Assembly (NCBI GenBank): GCA_964387935.1 | Contig: CAYLZN010000189.1 | Location: forward strand, 1 to 11,284 | Length of the DNA stretch: 11,284 nt | Reading direction: 5' to 3' | Source: CAYLZN01 sp964387935 | GTDB lineage: Bacteria > Acidobacteriota > Vicinamibacteria > Vicinamibacterales > JAFNAJ01 | Part shown: piece after piece, positions 1-5,447 of the stretch | How positions within the stretch are numbered: position 1 is the first letter of the stretch | How the letters are laid out: each line of letters begins with the position of its first letter | Notes under the pieces: generated by a model | What the model was told of the DNA's origin: nothing | The model's database searches: none | What the model saw: the letters and a program-made list of their open reading frames with translations, nothing else | Position numbers and translations under genes: made by a program

Positions 1-75
1 GAACACCCAGGCCCCGCTCACCTTGCCGGGGATGCTCTCAACCGCCGGACACTGGGACCAGTCAAGCCCTGCCAT
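1..75 (-). CDS. DUF433 antitoxin-like protein, N-terminal part (runs off left edge)
   Basis: The minus strand reads an ATG at 75 followed by 24 more codons to the window edge. The start MAGLDWSQCPAVES and then IPGKVSGAWVF is the very recognisable beginning of DUF433 proteins, whose next residues, outside the window, are normally a RGTR.PV turn. DUF433 proteins are small HTH-type antitoxins or regulators, commonly paired with DUF5615 PIN-like toxins. An AAGGAG ribosome binding site lies 8 nt before the ATG, which fixes the start. A possible partner gene would lie further left and cannot be seen. It is a different subtype from the DUF433 gene at 949, so it is not a duplication of it. Family assignment is from pattern recall; only the first third of the protein is visible. 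Confidence 0.72.
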   Translation of the reverse strand, partial: MAGLDWSQCPAVESIPGKVSGAWVF

Positions 76-94
76 GCTGGAACTCCTTCACTCC

Positions 95-123
95 AGACTA
101 CGGCAAAAGACCGTTGTCGTCAC
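95..123 (-). promoter_or_regulatory. possible promoter of the left-edge DUF433 gene
   Basis: On the minus strand GTGACG (118-123) is followed after 17 bp by TAGTCT (95-100), about 20 nt before the DUF433 start codon. Both hexamers match the sigma-70 consensus at four positions. Spacing is ideal, but matches of this quality arise by chance. The rest of 76-330 shows no convincing gene or RNA. Confidence 0.22.
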
Positions 124-330
124 GCGTGCTGGCCCACGAGACCGCTCGAAGCTCTTCGACTTCCGCAATCGATGTGAACCAGCGGAACCTCCGCGGGCAG
201 CCTGCGACTCGAAGGCGATTCGCAGGCGCGTGCGCGCAGGATTGCAACTTCTCCAACCGACGCGGAGTGATCCGCCGCGTTGTGCGACTCGCTGTTGCGC
301 CGCCCGACCCGATTCAGCCATGACGTGGTG

Positions 331-564
331 ATGTTCAGGTGCATCCCGACCGGCCTCACGCCAGTGCTTCATGCCCTCCCGGTGGGTGTGCTGCGCGGAG
401 CCGATGCCGCAACGGACTTCCCGCAGTTGGCCGAGCGATTGCGAGCGGTCGACGACTATCATTGGTTCGACCTCTACGTCGGGACGCACGTCCCCAGGGG
501 CGACATTGACCTGTCAGACCTGCACGCAAAGCTCCTCTCGTATTTCGAGGCGTGGCTCAGGTAG
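331..564 (+). CDS. short unrecognised reading frame, possibly the 3' part of a broken gene
   Basis: The frame stays open from at least 280 to a TAG at 564. The stretch from 331 has coding-like third positions and sensible protein composition, including RAVDDYHWFDLYVGTH, and ends DLHAKLLSYFEAWLR. The part before 331 looks less protein-like, so the ATG at 331 is a guess and no clear ribosome binding site precedes it. I do not recognise the family. It ends 12 nt before the SIR2-like stub on the same strand, which suggests the two were once co-transcribed. It could equally be the tail of a gene whose front was lost. Confidence that it is translated is modest. Confidence 0.33.
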   Translation: MFRCIPTGLTPVLHALPVGVLRGADAATDFPQLAERLRAVDDYHWFDLYVGTHVPRGDIDLSDLHAKLLSYFEAWLR

Positions 565-576
565 GCTCCCAGTCCG

Positions 577-804
577 ATGGCCAAGTTATCTCGCCCAGTC
601 ATCGCATTGATCGGCAATGGCCCAAATCGCGTGGCCGGGAATGACTCATGGGAGTCCCTGCTCAACGACGTCTCCACGGCCGTCGGCGGCACACCGATTT
701 CCGAGAAGGACCGTCACACCAAGCCGTTCCCGATTCCCTACGAGCGGCTGCTTCTCGAAGCTCGGAGGAACAGACCTCCGTCTCCACACTGTCTCCACGC
801 GTGA
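577..804 (+). pseudogene. truncated SIR2-like / NAD-binding protein, N-terminal stub
   Basis: An ATG at 577 opens MAKLSRPVIALIGNGPNRV, then a SWESLLNDV segment and KPFPIPYERLLLEAR. The hydrophobic strand followed by GNGPNR and a W..LL helix resembles the nucleotide-binding start of SIR2-like proteins found in bacterial conflict and anti-phage loci, where a PF..LYE-type segment follows at about this distance. Those proteins are several hundred residues long; here the frame stops after 75 codons and the last dozen residues (RNRPPSPHCLHA) look out of frame. I found no convincing continuation in the other two frames up to 948, so the gene seems cut short rather than merely frameshifted. There is no strong ribosome binding site. 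If truly SIR2-like, it cannot be active as it stands, because the catalytic half is missing. The family call rests on the short GNGPNR region only. Confidence 0.4.
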
Positions 805-935
805 GGCCAGATTGCGACAGGTCGAACATCGGTCGCGACGACTCTCGCTCCCGGGCCAGGTGTGCGGGCTGACGGCGCCACTGCCAGGCCGATTGTTCAA
901 GACGCGCCCCCCACGTCCCGAGCCTGGCCACGGCT

Positions 936-948
936 TACAATAACTGCC
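936..948 (+). promoter_or_regulatory. -10 element giving a probable leaderless antitoxin transcript
   Basis: TACAAT at 936-941 is a near-consensus -10 hexamer ending 7 nt before the ATG at 949, so transcription would be expected to begin at or next to the start codon. There is no purine-rich ribosome binding site between 920 and 948, which agrees with a leaderless message. No clear -35 hexamer is present around 913-918. Confidence 0.4.
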
Positions 949-1188
949 ATGGAGTACCGCCGCGTCACGATTGACCCGCGACAGATGGCTGGCGTTCCAT
1001 GCCTGCGGGGCCTCCGTGTCCCCGTGGCGACCGTCGTCGGGCTCGTCGCCGACGGCCACAGCGTGGACGACATCCTCGAACTCTACCCCGACCTCGAACG
1101 CGAAGACGTCAGAGAGGCGCTTCTCTTCGCGGCGGAAGCGGTCCGGGAACGGACGTTACCTCTGGCCTCCGGCCAATGTGGTTTCTGA
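949..1188 (+). CDS. DUF433 family antitoxin
   Basis: This 79-residue protein has the full DUF433 layout. An N-terminal strand MEYRRVTIDPRQMAGVPCLRG is followed by the LRVPVATVVGLVADGHS turn and an HTH-like pair of helices (DDILELYPDL and REDVREALLFAAEAV). DUF433 proteins are usually antitoxins that bind their DUF5615 toxin and repress their own promoter. The ATG at 949 is chosen because the family motif begins there; upstream in-frame residues are not protein-like. The 3' end overlaps the ATG of the toxin frame (1176) by 13 nt, the usual coupled arrangement. The toxin partner is frameshifted, so this antitoxin may be an orphan left under relaxed selection or used as a regulator. Nothing in the antitoxin itself is broken. 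Confidence 0.85.
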   Translation: MEYRRVTIDPRQMAGVPCLRGLRVPVATVVGLVADGHSVDDILELYPDLEREDVREALLFAAEAVRERTLPLASGQCGF

Positions 1189-1561
1189 TCGACAACGCAT
1201 TGTCGCCGGCTTTGGCGGAGTGCGGCACGCCGGGCACACGGCGGTGCACGTTCGTGACCTTGGACTGCATAAGGCCGATGACCTCGCCATCTTCGAGCGC
1301 GCAGCTGCTGACGACCTGATTGTCGTCTCGGCAGACACGGACTTCGGCGCTCTGCTCGCGGCGCGCGATGCTGCCAAGCCCTCCGTGGTGCTCTTCCGCG
1401 GTGCAGGCTGTCGCGCCCCCGCCGACCTCCTCGCCCTGATCCAGGCCAACATCGCGCAGCTGCACGAGTCCCTGGACGAAGGCGCGATCGCTGTGTTCGA
1501 GCCGTTGCGACTGCGCCTTCGGCGCTTGCCGATTCAGCCCCGTCGGGATCCCGGCGCCTGA
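1176..1561 (+). pseudogene. DUF5615 PIN-like toxin, interrupted by a one-base frameshift
   Basis: From the ATG at 1176 the first frame reads MWFLIDNALSPALAE, the classic DUF5615 opening with its Asp-Asn near residue 6. From about 1220 the match jumps to another frame: RHAGHTAVHVRDLGLHKADD, then a segment with LIVVSADTDFGALLAAR and PSVVLFRG, ending at the TGA 1559-1561. Adding one base between about 1215 and 1223 restores a protein of some 128 residues, close to the family norm apart from a 15-20 residue basic C-terminal tail. DUF5615 proteins are PIN-fold nuclease-type toxins; D6 and the SADTD aspartates are the expected acidic residues. I see no heptamer of the kind used for programmed slippage at the junction. 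Therefore either the toxin is inactivated or the assembly has a missing base. Confidence 0.82.
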
Positions 1562-1599
1562 CGCAAGTCCCGCCCGGGGCGAAGGCAGGCGGACAGGTC

Positions 1600-1671
1600 A
1601 TGATCGACCAACGCTCATCGCCCGCCGCGAAGGTGGCCCTGTTCCGTTCGCTCTTCCGTGGACGCGAGCGA
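1600..1671 (+). pseudogene. 5' stub of a TOTE conflict-system primase gene
   Basis: An ATG at 1600, preceded by a purine-rich AGGCGGACAGG stretch, opens MIDQRSSPAAKVALFRSLF followed by RGRE. The KVALFRSLFRGRE run is the conserved beginning of the archaeo-eukaryotic-type primase domain of TOTE conflict proteins, where it normally continues DVYP.R and then a zinc-binding region. Here the match stops abruptly at about 1671 and the frame ends at 1797 without further family features. TOTE genes encode very large multi-domain proteins thought to act in conflict with mobile elements, so over 95 percent is missing. The stub begins 38 nt after the toxin frame's stop. The motif match is short but distinctive. 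Confidence 0.55.
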
Positions 1672-1798
1672 CCCTCACGAGCAGCCACTCCTCGAGGACA
1701 TCCGAGAAATCGCGGCGACACGCCTCGAGAGCCTCACCGGGACCTCGCTCGACGTGGGTCTGGAATTACGCGGTCTTGCGCGATGGCCGACACGTGAA
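1658..1798 (+). pseudogene. unrecognised coding remnant joined to the TOTE stub
   Basis: In a second frame, starting about 13 nt before the TOTE match ends, the sequence reads like genuine protein: DPHEQPLLEDIREIAATRLE, then SLTGTSLDVGLELRGLARW, before becoming unprotein-like near 1800. It has no stop of its own until 2542 in that frame, so it is a fragment and not a complete gene. It may be a piece of another gene brought next to the TOTE stub by deletion, or the same gene carried on after a frameshift, but I do not know this sequence from TOTE proteins. I assign no function. Confidence 0.25.
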
Positions 1799-1889
1799 TT
1801 CGGGCTGCATCGAGTTGACACTCCGTGCGGAGCGGCCCAGGATGTCTCGGTGCCCCCGCTCGCCCGAAGTATCAGCAGGAGGGGCCGCC

Positions 1890-2333
1890 ATGCGAAGACC
1901 GTTGGCGTTGTTGCTCATGCTCGGTGTCCTCGGTCAGCCCGTGCCCGTCGCGGCCGAGCGGTTTGCGGCCAGGGACGTGCCGGGGGGTGGGGCGTCCCAG
2001 TTCACGGGACAGCCCGACGTCTGGGACTCGCTCGCGGGCATGCCTCGCGGGACGCGCTGTCGGTTGGTGCTGGCCAGCGGGTCGGAGATCACCGGTCGCC
2101 TGGTCTCGGCCCGAGCCGACGCCATCGTGCTCGAGAAGAACGAGGTCCGGAAGGGCACGTTCTCTCCGCCCTCTGGGCTCTCGCTGAAGGACCCGCTCAC
2201 CTTCCCCCGGTCCGACGTGTCCTTGGTCGCGGTGGACAAGGGATGGCCGACCTGGGCCAAGGTGCTGCTGTGGGTCGGCATCGGCTGGGTGGCCGCCGGC
2301 GCGATCATCGGCAGCATCGTCGGGAATTCCTGA
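1890..2333 (+). CDS. exported protein with SH3/Sm-like segment and C-terminal membrane anchor
   Basis: The ATG at 1890 follows a strong CAGGAGGGG ribosome binding site at about 1876-1884, which overrides upstream in-frame starts. The 147-residue product begins with a signal peptide (MRRPLALLLMLGVLGQPVPV, cleavage probably after AA at 21-22). Residues about 54-115 form a beta-rich stretch: GTRCRLVLASGSEITGRLV followed by ADAIVLEK, which looks like a small Sm/SH3-type barrel. Residues about 122-144 are one hydrophobic helix (AKVLLWVGIGWVAAGAIIG) near the C terminus. It is thus probably an envelope protein held by a C-terminal anchor. I do not recognise a named family. It stands alone: 90 bp after the TOTE remnant and about 200 bp before the next gene. 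The fold suggestion is inference from sequence pattern. Confidence 0.7.
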   Translation: MRRPLALLLMLGVLGQPVPVAAERFAARDVPGGGASQFTGQPDVWDSLAGMPRGTRCRLVLASGSEITGRLVSARADAIVLEKNEVRKGTFSPPSGLSLKDPLTFPRSDVSLVAVDKGWPTWAKVLLWVGIGWVAAGAIIGSIVGNS

Positions 2334-2493
2334 CCTTGTCAGTTTTCGCGCGAGAGGTGGTTCCAAATCTCGTCGATAGGGAACATTCAGCGCGACCTTA
2401 CCTTGACGTGCAGTGTGATGACGAAGGGCACGGGCTTGCCATCACCATGCCCCCTCCTTCGAACCTGCCCGCGGCAGGACGCATCGCGTCTCG

Positions 2494-2527
2494 TGATACG
2501 TATCAGCTCTATGATACGATACGTATG
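2494..2527 (+). promoter_or_regulatory. palindromic operator and -10 box of the antitoxin/VapC operon
   Basis: TGATACGTATCA at 2494-2505 is a perfect 12-bp palindrome. A second copy of its core, GATACGTATG (2518-2527, nine of ten positions equal to GATACGTATC), ends 3 nt before the antitoxin ATG at 2530. A further GATAC lies between them at 2513-2517. The two palindromes are 23 bp apart centre to centre, about two helical turns. A good -10 hexamer, TATGAT (2510-2515), lies between them, so a dimeric antitoxin on both sites would cover the promoter. The expected start of transcription is about 2521-2523, leaving 7-9 nt of leader and no ribosome binding site. Confidence 0.7.
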
Positions 2528-2529
2528 CC

Positions 2530-2757
2530 ATGGCCAAGCTGACCCTGAGCGTCGATGAAGCCGTCGTGCGGCGGGCGAAGCGCTACGCCGCCGGGCGCGG
2601 CACCTCCGTCTCGGACCTGGTCGAGCGCTATCTCGACCTGCTCGCCCGCCCGCTGCCCCGCCAGGAGATGCCTCCCGTGCTGCGCCTCCTCCATGGCGCC
2701 GGCAAGGGGGTCGATGCCAGCGCGCATCGTCGCCATCTCGAGCGGAAGTACCGGTGA
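2530..2757 (+). CDS. DUF6364/RHH-type antitoxin of a VapC-like toxin
   Basis: This 75-residue protein begins MAKLTLSVDEAVVRRAKRY, a strand followed by a basic helix, then a second helix TSVSDLVERYLDLLA. That is the ribbon-helix-helix pattern of DUF6364-type antitoxins. Residues 47-75 (MPPVLRLLHGAGKGVDAS and a basic ending HLERKYR) form the C-terminal arm that normally wraps the PIN toxin. The stop codon overlaps the toxin's GTG start (2754-2757), so the two are translationally coupled. The ATG at 2530 is supported by the motif start and by the operator just upstream; no Shine-Dalgarno sequence exists, so translation probably starts on a very short leader. The protein should repress its own promoter through the GATACGTATC palindromes. 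Confidence 0.82.
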   Translation: MAKLTLSVDEAVVRRAKRYAAGRGTSVSDLVERYLDLLARPLPRQEMPPVLRLLHGAGKGVDASAHRRHLERKYR

Positions 2758-3173
2758 CCAGGGTCCTGCTCGACCTCAACGTCCTCCTGGACGTCATCCT
2801 CGATCGGAAGCCGGGCGTGCGCACCGCGGCGCGGCTCTGGGCCGTCCTGGAACAGGGCGGCGGCCAGGGGGTCATCCCCGCCCACGGCGTCACAACGGTC
2901 TTCTACATCCTCGAGAAGGCGCAGGGGGCGGTGTTCGCCAGACGAGCGGTCGAGCAACTGCTGCACGTCTTCGCGGTCGCGCCCGTCACCGACGTGGTGC
3001 TTCGGCGGGCGCTCGTCCTGGCTTGGCCCGACTTCGAGGACGCGGTCTGCGCCGCGTCCGCCGAAGCCGCCGGGTGCGACGCCATCGTCAGCCGCGACCC
3101 CGCCGGATTCCCCGACCCTCCCGTGCCCGTCATCGATCCCGCCGCCGCGCTCGGGTTGTTGACGCGCCCCTGA
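2754..3173 (+). CDS. VapC-like PIN-domain ribonuclease toxin
   Basis: This 139-residue PIN protein starts at a GTG sharing four bases with the antitoxin's end. It opens MTRVLLDLNVLLDVIL with the first catalytic Asp at 7. Glu54 lies in a TTVFYILEK helix, Asp96 in PDFEDAVCAASAE and Asp115 in AIVSRDP. All four acidic metal-binding positions of PIN nucleases are present and length is normal, so the toxin looks functional. VapC-type toxins cut specific RNAs, often tRNA or rRNA, when free of the antitoxin; the target here cannot be read from sequence. A GC-rich hairpin follows at 3194-3211. The next gene is convergent. Confidence 0.87.
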   Translation: MTRVLLDLNVLLDVILDRKPGVRTAARLWAVLEQGGGQGVIPAHGVTTVFYILEKAQGAVFARRAVEQLLHVFAVAPVTDVVLRRALVLAWPDFEDAVCAASAEAAGCDAIVSRDPAGFPDPPVPVIDPAAALGLLTRP

Positions 3174-3193
3174 CGGCGAGCACACGAGCGGCC

Positions 3194-3211
3194 GGGTGGG
3201 GCTCCCCGCCT
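3194..3211. terminator. GC-rich hairpin between convergent genes
   Basis: GGGTGGGG (3194-3201) can pair with CCCCGCCT (3204-3211), two of the pairs being G-T, over a very short loop. It lies in the 97-bp gap between the toxin stop (3173) and the convergent stop at 3271. There is no run of T on either side, so it is only a possible terminator for either strand. Confidence 0.25.
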
Positions 3212-3270
3212 GCCCTCGGTCCGACCTGGTGTCCGCGGCCCGGCGTCGGGCGGGTGTGAAAGGGACGGCC

Positions 3271-3672
3271 TCACTGGCCGGACATCGTGCTCTTCAGCTC
3301 TCCACTCGATGTCTCCACGCCCGGTGACGCCGGGAGGGCTCCCGGATGTCGCACAGCGTCCAGTTTCGCGGCCGCCCGCTCGAAGGTGACCATTCGTCCC
3401 TGCGCGGCCGTGACGTACCCCCGATGGATCAGCCGATCCACGAACCCCGGCCTGGCAGAGGCAAGTCCGCGCGTCGCGAGCGCCTCTGCGGCCGTGCCCT
3501 GGAGTTCGATCTCTCCCGCCGCAAACACCTGGTGCAACGCCGACAGCGCCTGGGCCTTCGGAACACCGTCGTGGTACTGCAGCGCGAAGCTGCCCAATTC
3601 TCGAGCGCCGCCTTCTTCTGTCGAAGGTGTAGAGCGCGCGGTCTCGTCGACGTCGACGTCAATGTCACCCAC
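3271..3672 (-). CDS. small acidic protein coupled to the deacetylase gene
   Basis: This 133-residue product starts at a GTG (3672) sharing eight bases, GTGGGTGA, with the end of the deacetylase gene, so it is almost certainly translated by coupling. The N terminus is strongly acidic (MGDIDVDVDETA). Residues about 24-107 are helical and compact: ELGSFALQYHDGVPKAQALS, a middle part with LHQVFAAGEIELQG, then FVDRLIHRGYVTAAQGRMV and FERAAAKLDAV. The last part could be a degenerate winged-helix or simply a helical bundle; I do not recognise the family. The tail from about 110 is Pro/Ser/Gly-rich and probably loose. Its position suggests a partner or regulator of the deacetylase. Codon use matches its neighbours. 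A long plus-strand reading frame over the same DNA has no protein-like features. Confidence 0.6.
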   Translation of the reverse strand: MGDIDVDVDETARSTPSTEEGGARELGSFALQYHDGVPKAQALSALHQVFAAGEIELQGTAAEALATRGLASARPGFVDRLIHRGYVTAAQGRMVTFERAAAKLDAVRHPGALPASPGVETSSGELKSTMSGQ

Positions 3673-5158
3673 GACCCGGGCCGGCGTTCGGCGCGTTCCT
3701 TCCCCGCGTCCGTCCCGTCCGGTGCACCGTGACCTGCCCTTCGCCCGTCACGACGAGGCTCGCAGTCGGACTCACGGAGACTGTGAGCGGCCAGTTGCGG
3801 CTCCCGCCGAACCCGAGCGAGCAGCCGCCCTGCCAGCCGTGCGCCACACAGGCGCCATCGACGAAGGCGACAATCTCCGTCCAGGAGCGGCCCGGCCCGT
3901 ACCTGGTGCCGCCCACGCGATCGAGGTGCACGCGGCGGCCGTCCACCTCGAACGCCGTGTGCGTGTGCGAGGGCGACCCGTGCTTGAAGCGGCCCTCCAT
4001 GCCGTCTTCTTCCTCCGGCGTCGGTGGACGGTAGAGCGCATCGTGCGGACCTCGTTCCCACACGACGTCGAGGGTGTCGGTCGCGGGGCCGACGGCCAGG
4101 CGCCTGTTGAAGTGCGAGGCCTTCGCGGGCAACTCCCGTCTGGGCAGGTTCAGGAAATCCCACGCGCGCCACGTGTCACCAAGCGGGCACCCGATACGCA
4201 GACGGTCCGGGGCCACCAACGGGGGTCGTGCCGGATTCGCCGCATCAATCGTCAGCAAGTGCAGGCCCACGAGGTCGTGGCGGGAGACGTCCGGTCCCGT
4301 GTAGCCACCCGCCAGGACGAAGGCGACCGGCAACTTCCGCGCCCGCGCCCAGCCGAAGACGATCTGCTCCCGCTGATCGAGCACTTGCTTCGTGATCCCG
4401 GCGAGACCGCCGATCGCGCACCGCTCGAACGGGTCCATGCCCGCGTTGTAGATGCGCAGGTCGAAGGATGTCGGCGACAGCCGATCGAGCACGCGCCGGA
4501 TGGTGTCGAGGTACGCGCGACCATCGGTCACCTGCTCGACGATGGTCCGGGGATGGCCGGCGGGGTCGTAGGCGTCGACGTCGCTGACCGAGATGTCCAC
4601 GTGCCACACATGGGCCCACCCGGAGACGATGGAGAAGGTCCCGCCGCCGCAGTGCGCATCGACGTCGAGGATGAGCACGGCGCCCGCGCCGGCGGCCCTG
4701 GCGGCCGCCGCGGCGAGCGCGAGGCCGTTGAACGTGCAGAAGCCGGCACCGCGGTCGGCCCGAGCATGGTGCAGGCCGGCCGAGAGGGAGCCGCAGGGTC
4801 GGCCCGTCGAGAGCGCCCGAAGGGCGGCTTGCGCGGCGCCTTGCGAGGACGCGCGCGCGGCCTCGTAGAGACCAGGGGTCCAGTCGAACCCGTTGGAGGA
4901 AGCGAGGCGGGCGGGCTCACCCGTCTCGACGGCGGTTAGGTACGCCTCCGTGTGCACCGTGGCCAGATCCACGTCATACAGCCAGTCCGGTTCTTCGACG
5001 CGCACGAAGTCCCGACCACCTCCGCCAAGATGCCGGGCGATCCAGTACGACTTGCGGAACGTGTCGAAGTCGGGCGCCTCGGCCCAGTAGTCGGGCGCGT
5101 AGAACAAGGTGACCGGGTGCGCGTGTTCCTCTTCGCGGCGTGCACGTGATCGGGTCAT
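3665..5158 (-). CDS. histone deacetylase-superfamily (zinc amidohydrolase) protein with long C-terminal extension
   Basis: The ATG at 5158 is preceded by AAGGAGG with 4 nt spacing, preferred over a start 45 nt upstream. In the 497-residue product, residues about 14-310 form the arginase-deacetylase fold: HH130-131 in SAGLHHARADRGAGFCTFN, D165/D167/H169 in LILDVDAHCGGGT, D242 in IYNAGMDPFE, and GGY284-286 in FVLAGGYTG. These correspond to the catalytic His pair, the zinc ligands Asp-His-Asp and the transition-state Tyr of HDAC/AcuC/acetylpolyamine amidohydrolases, so the enzyme should be active. It would hydrolyse an acetyl-amide on a protein lysine or small amine; which one is unknown. Residues about 325-480 are an added, beta-rich region (RSWTEIVAFVDGACVAHGW; SLGFGGSRNWPLTVSVSP) not part of the usual catalytic domain and unknown to me. 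It has no signal peptide, so it is cytoplasmic. It lies 289 bp after the YbjN-like gene and overlaps the acidic-protein gene by 8 nt. Confidence 0.83.
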   Translation of the reverse strand: MTRSRARREEEHAHPVTLFYAPDYWAEAPDFDTFRKSYWIARHLGGGGRDFVRVEEPDWLYDVDLATVHTEAYLTAVETGEPARLASSNGFDWTPGLYEAARASSQGAAQAALRALSTGRPCGSLSAGLHHARADRGAGFCTFNGLALAAAAARAAGAGAVLILDVDAHCGGGTFSIVSGWAHVWHVDISVSDVDAYDPAGHPRTIVEQVTDGRAYLDTIRRVLDRLSPTSFDLRIYNAGMDPFERCAIGGLAGITKQVLDQREQIVFGWARARKLPVAFVLAGGYTGPDVSRHDLVGLHLLTIDAANPARPPLVAPDRLRIGCPLGDTWRAWDFLNLPRRELPAKASHFNRRLAVGPATDTLDVVWERGPHDALYRPPTPEEEDGMEGRFKHGSPSHTHTAFEVDGRRVHLDRVGGTRYGPGRSWTEIVAFVDGACVAHGWQGGCSLGFGGSRNWPLTVSVSPTASLVVTGEGQVTVHRTGRTRGRNAPNAGPGRG

Positions 5159-5257
5159 GGGGCCTCCTTCGGTGGAGACACCCAGAGCGGCCTGGAGGAA
5201 CACTTGGTTGCACGGGAGTTAGTAGCCGTGCCGCATCTGCGCCGTCGCGCGTGGCAC

Positions 5258-5277
5258 CTTGCCTGTTCCGAGGCAGG
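5258..5277. repeat. short inverted repeat upstream of the deacetylase gene
   Basis: CTTGCCT (5258-5264) pairs with AGGCAGG (5271-5277), one pair being G-T, around a six-base loop. It is about 100 bp before the deacetylase start on the minus strand. There is no T-run, so it may be a regulatory or attenuating hairpin or chance. Confidence 0.25.
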
Positions 5278-5314
5278 TTGCCGGGGCCGTTCACCGGTCC
5301 GCTCTGGATGTCGC

Positions 5315-5333
5315 GTGCGGGGTCATCCCGCAC
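5315..5333. repeat. hairpin in the gap between YbjN-like and deacetylase genes
   Basis: GTGCGGG (5315-5321) and CCCGCAC (5327-5333) form a perfect 7-bp GC stem with a five-base loop, extendable by GTC/GAC past a small bulge. It is about 115 nt after the YbjN-like stop and about 160 nt before the deacetylase start. No T-run follows on the minus strand. It could cut down read-through between the two gene pairs. The rest of the 289-bp gap (5159-5447) shows no gene. Confidence 0.4.
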
Positions 5334-5447
5334 GACCAACTATCGCATCCGGGTGTGACAGGGTGGGTCACGGTTCGAGCCCTCGCTGCCTGGGATGCGG
5401 CAAGTAGCCAGGAACGCTGACGTCGTGCCCGTGGCAGACACCTCTCG

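Noticed and set aside
1215..1223. Programmed frameshift in the DUF5615 frame
   Set aside because: No slippery heptamer or downstream structure was seen, and programmed slippage is not known for this family. A mutation or assembly error is simpler.
1658..2542. 294-codon open frame taken as one gene
   Set aside because: Only the first 45 or so codons look like protein. The rest is out of frame with the signal-peptide gene at 1890, which has a strong ribosome binding site.
3287..4939. 550-codon open frame on the plus strand
   Set aside because: It is antisense to the deacetylase and acidic-protein genes, which have clear motifs and ribosome binding sites. Its own translation has none.
5366..5392. 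tRNA-like GGTTCGAGCCC T-loop sequence
   Set aside because: The bases around it cannot form the T stem, and no D or anticodon arm fits upstream, so it is not a tRNA or a clear tRNA end.
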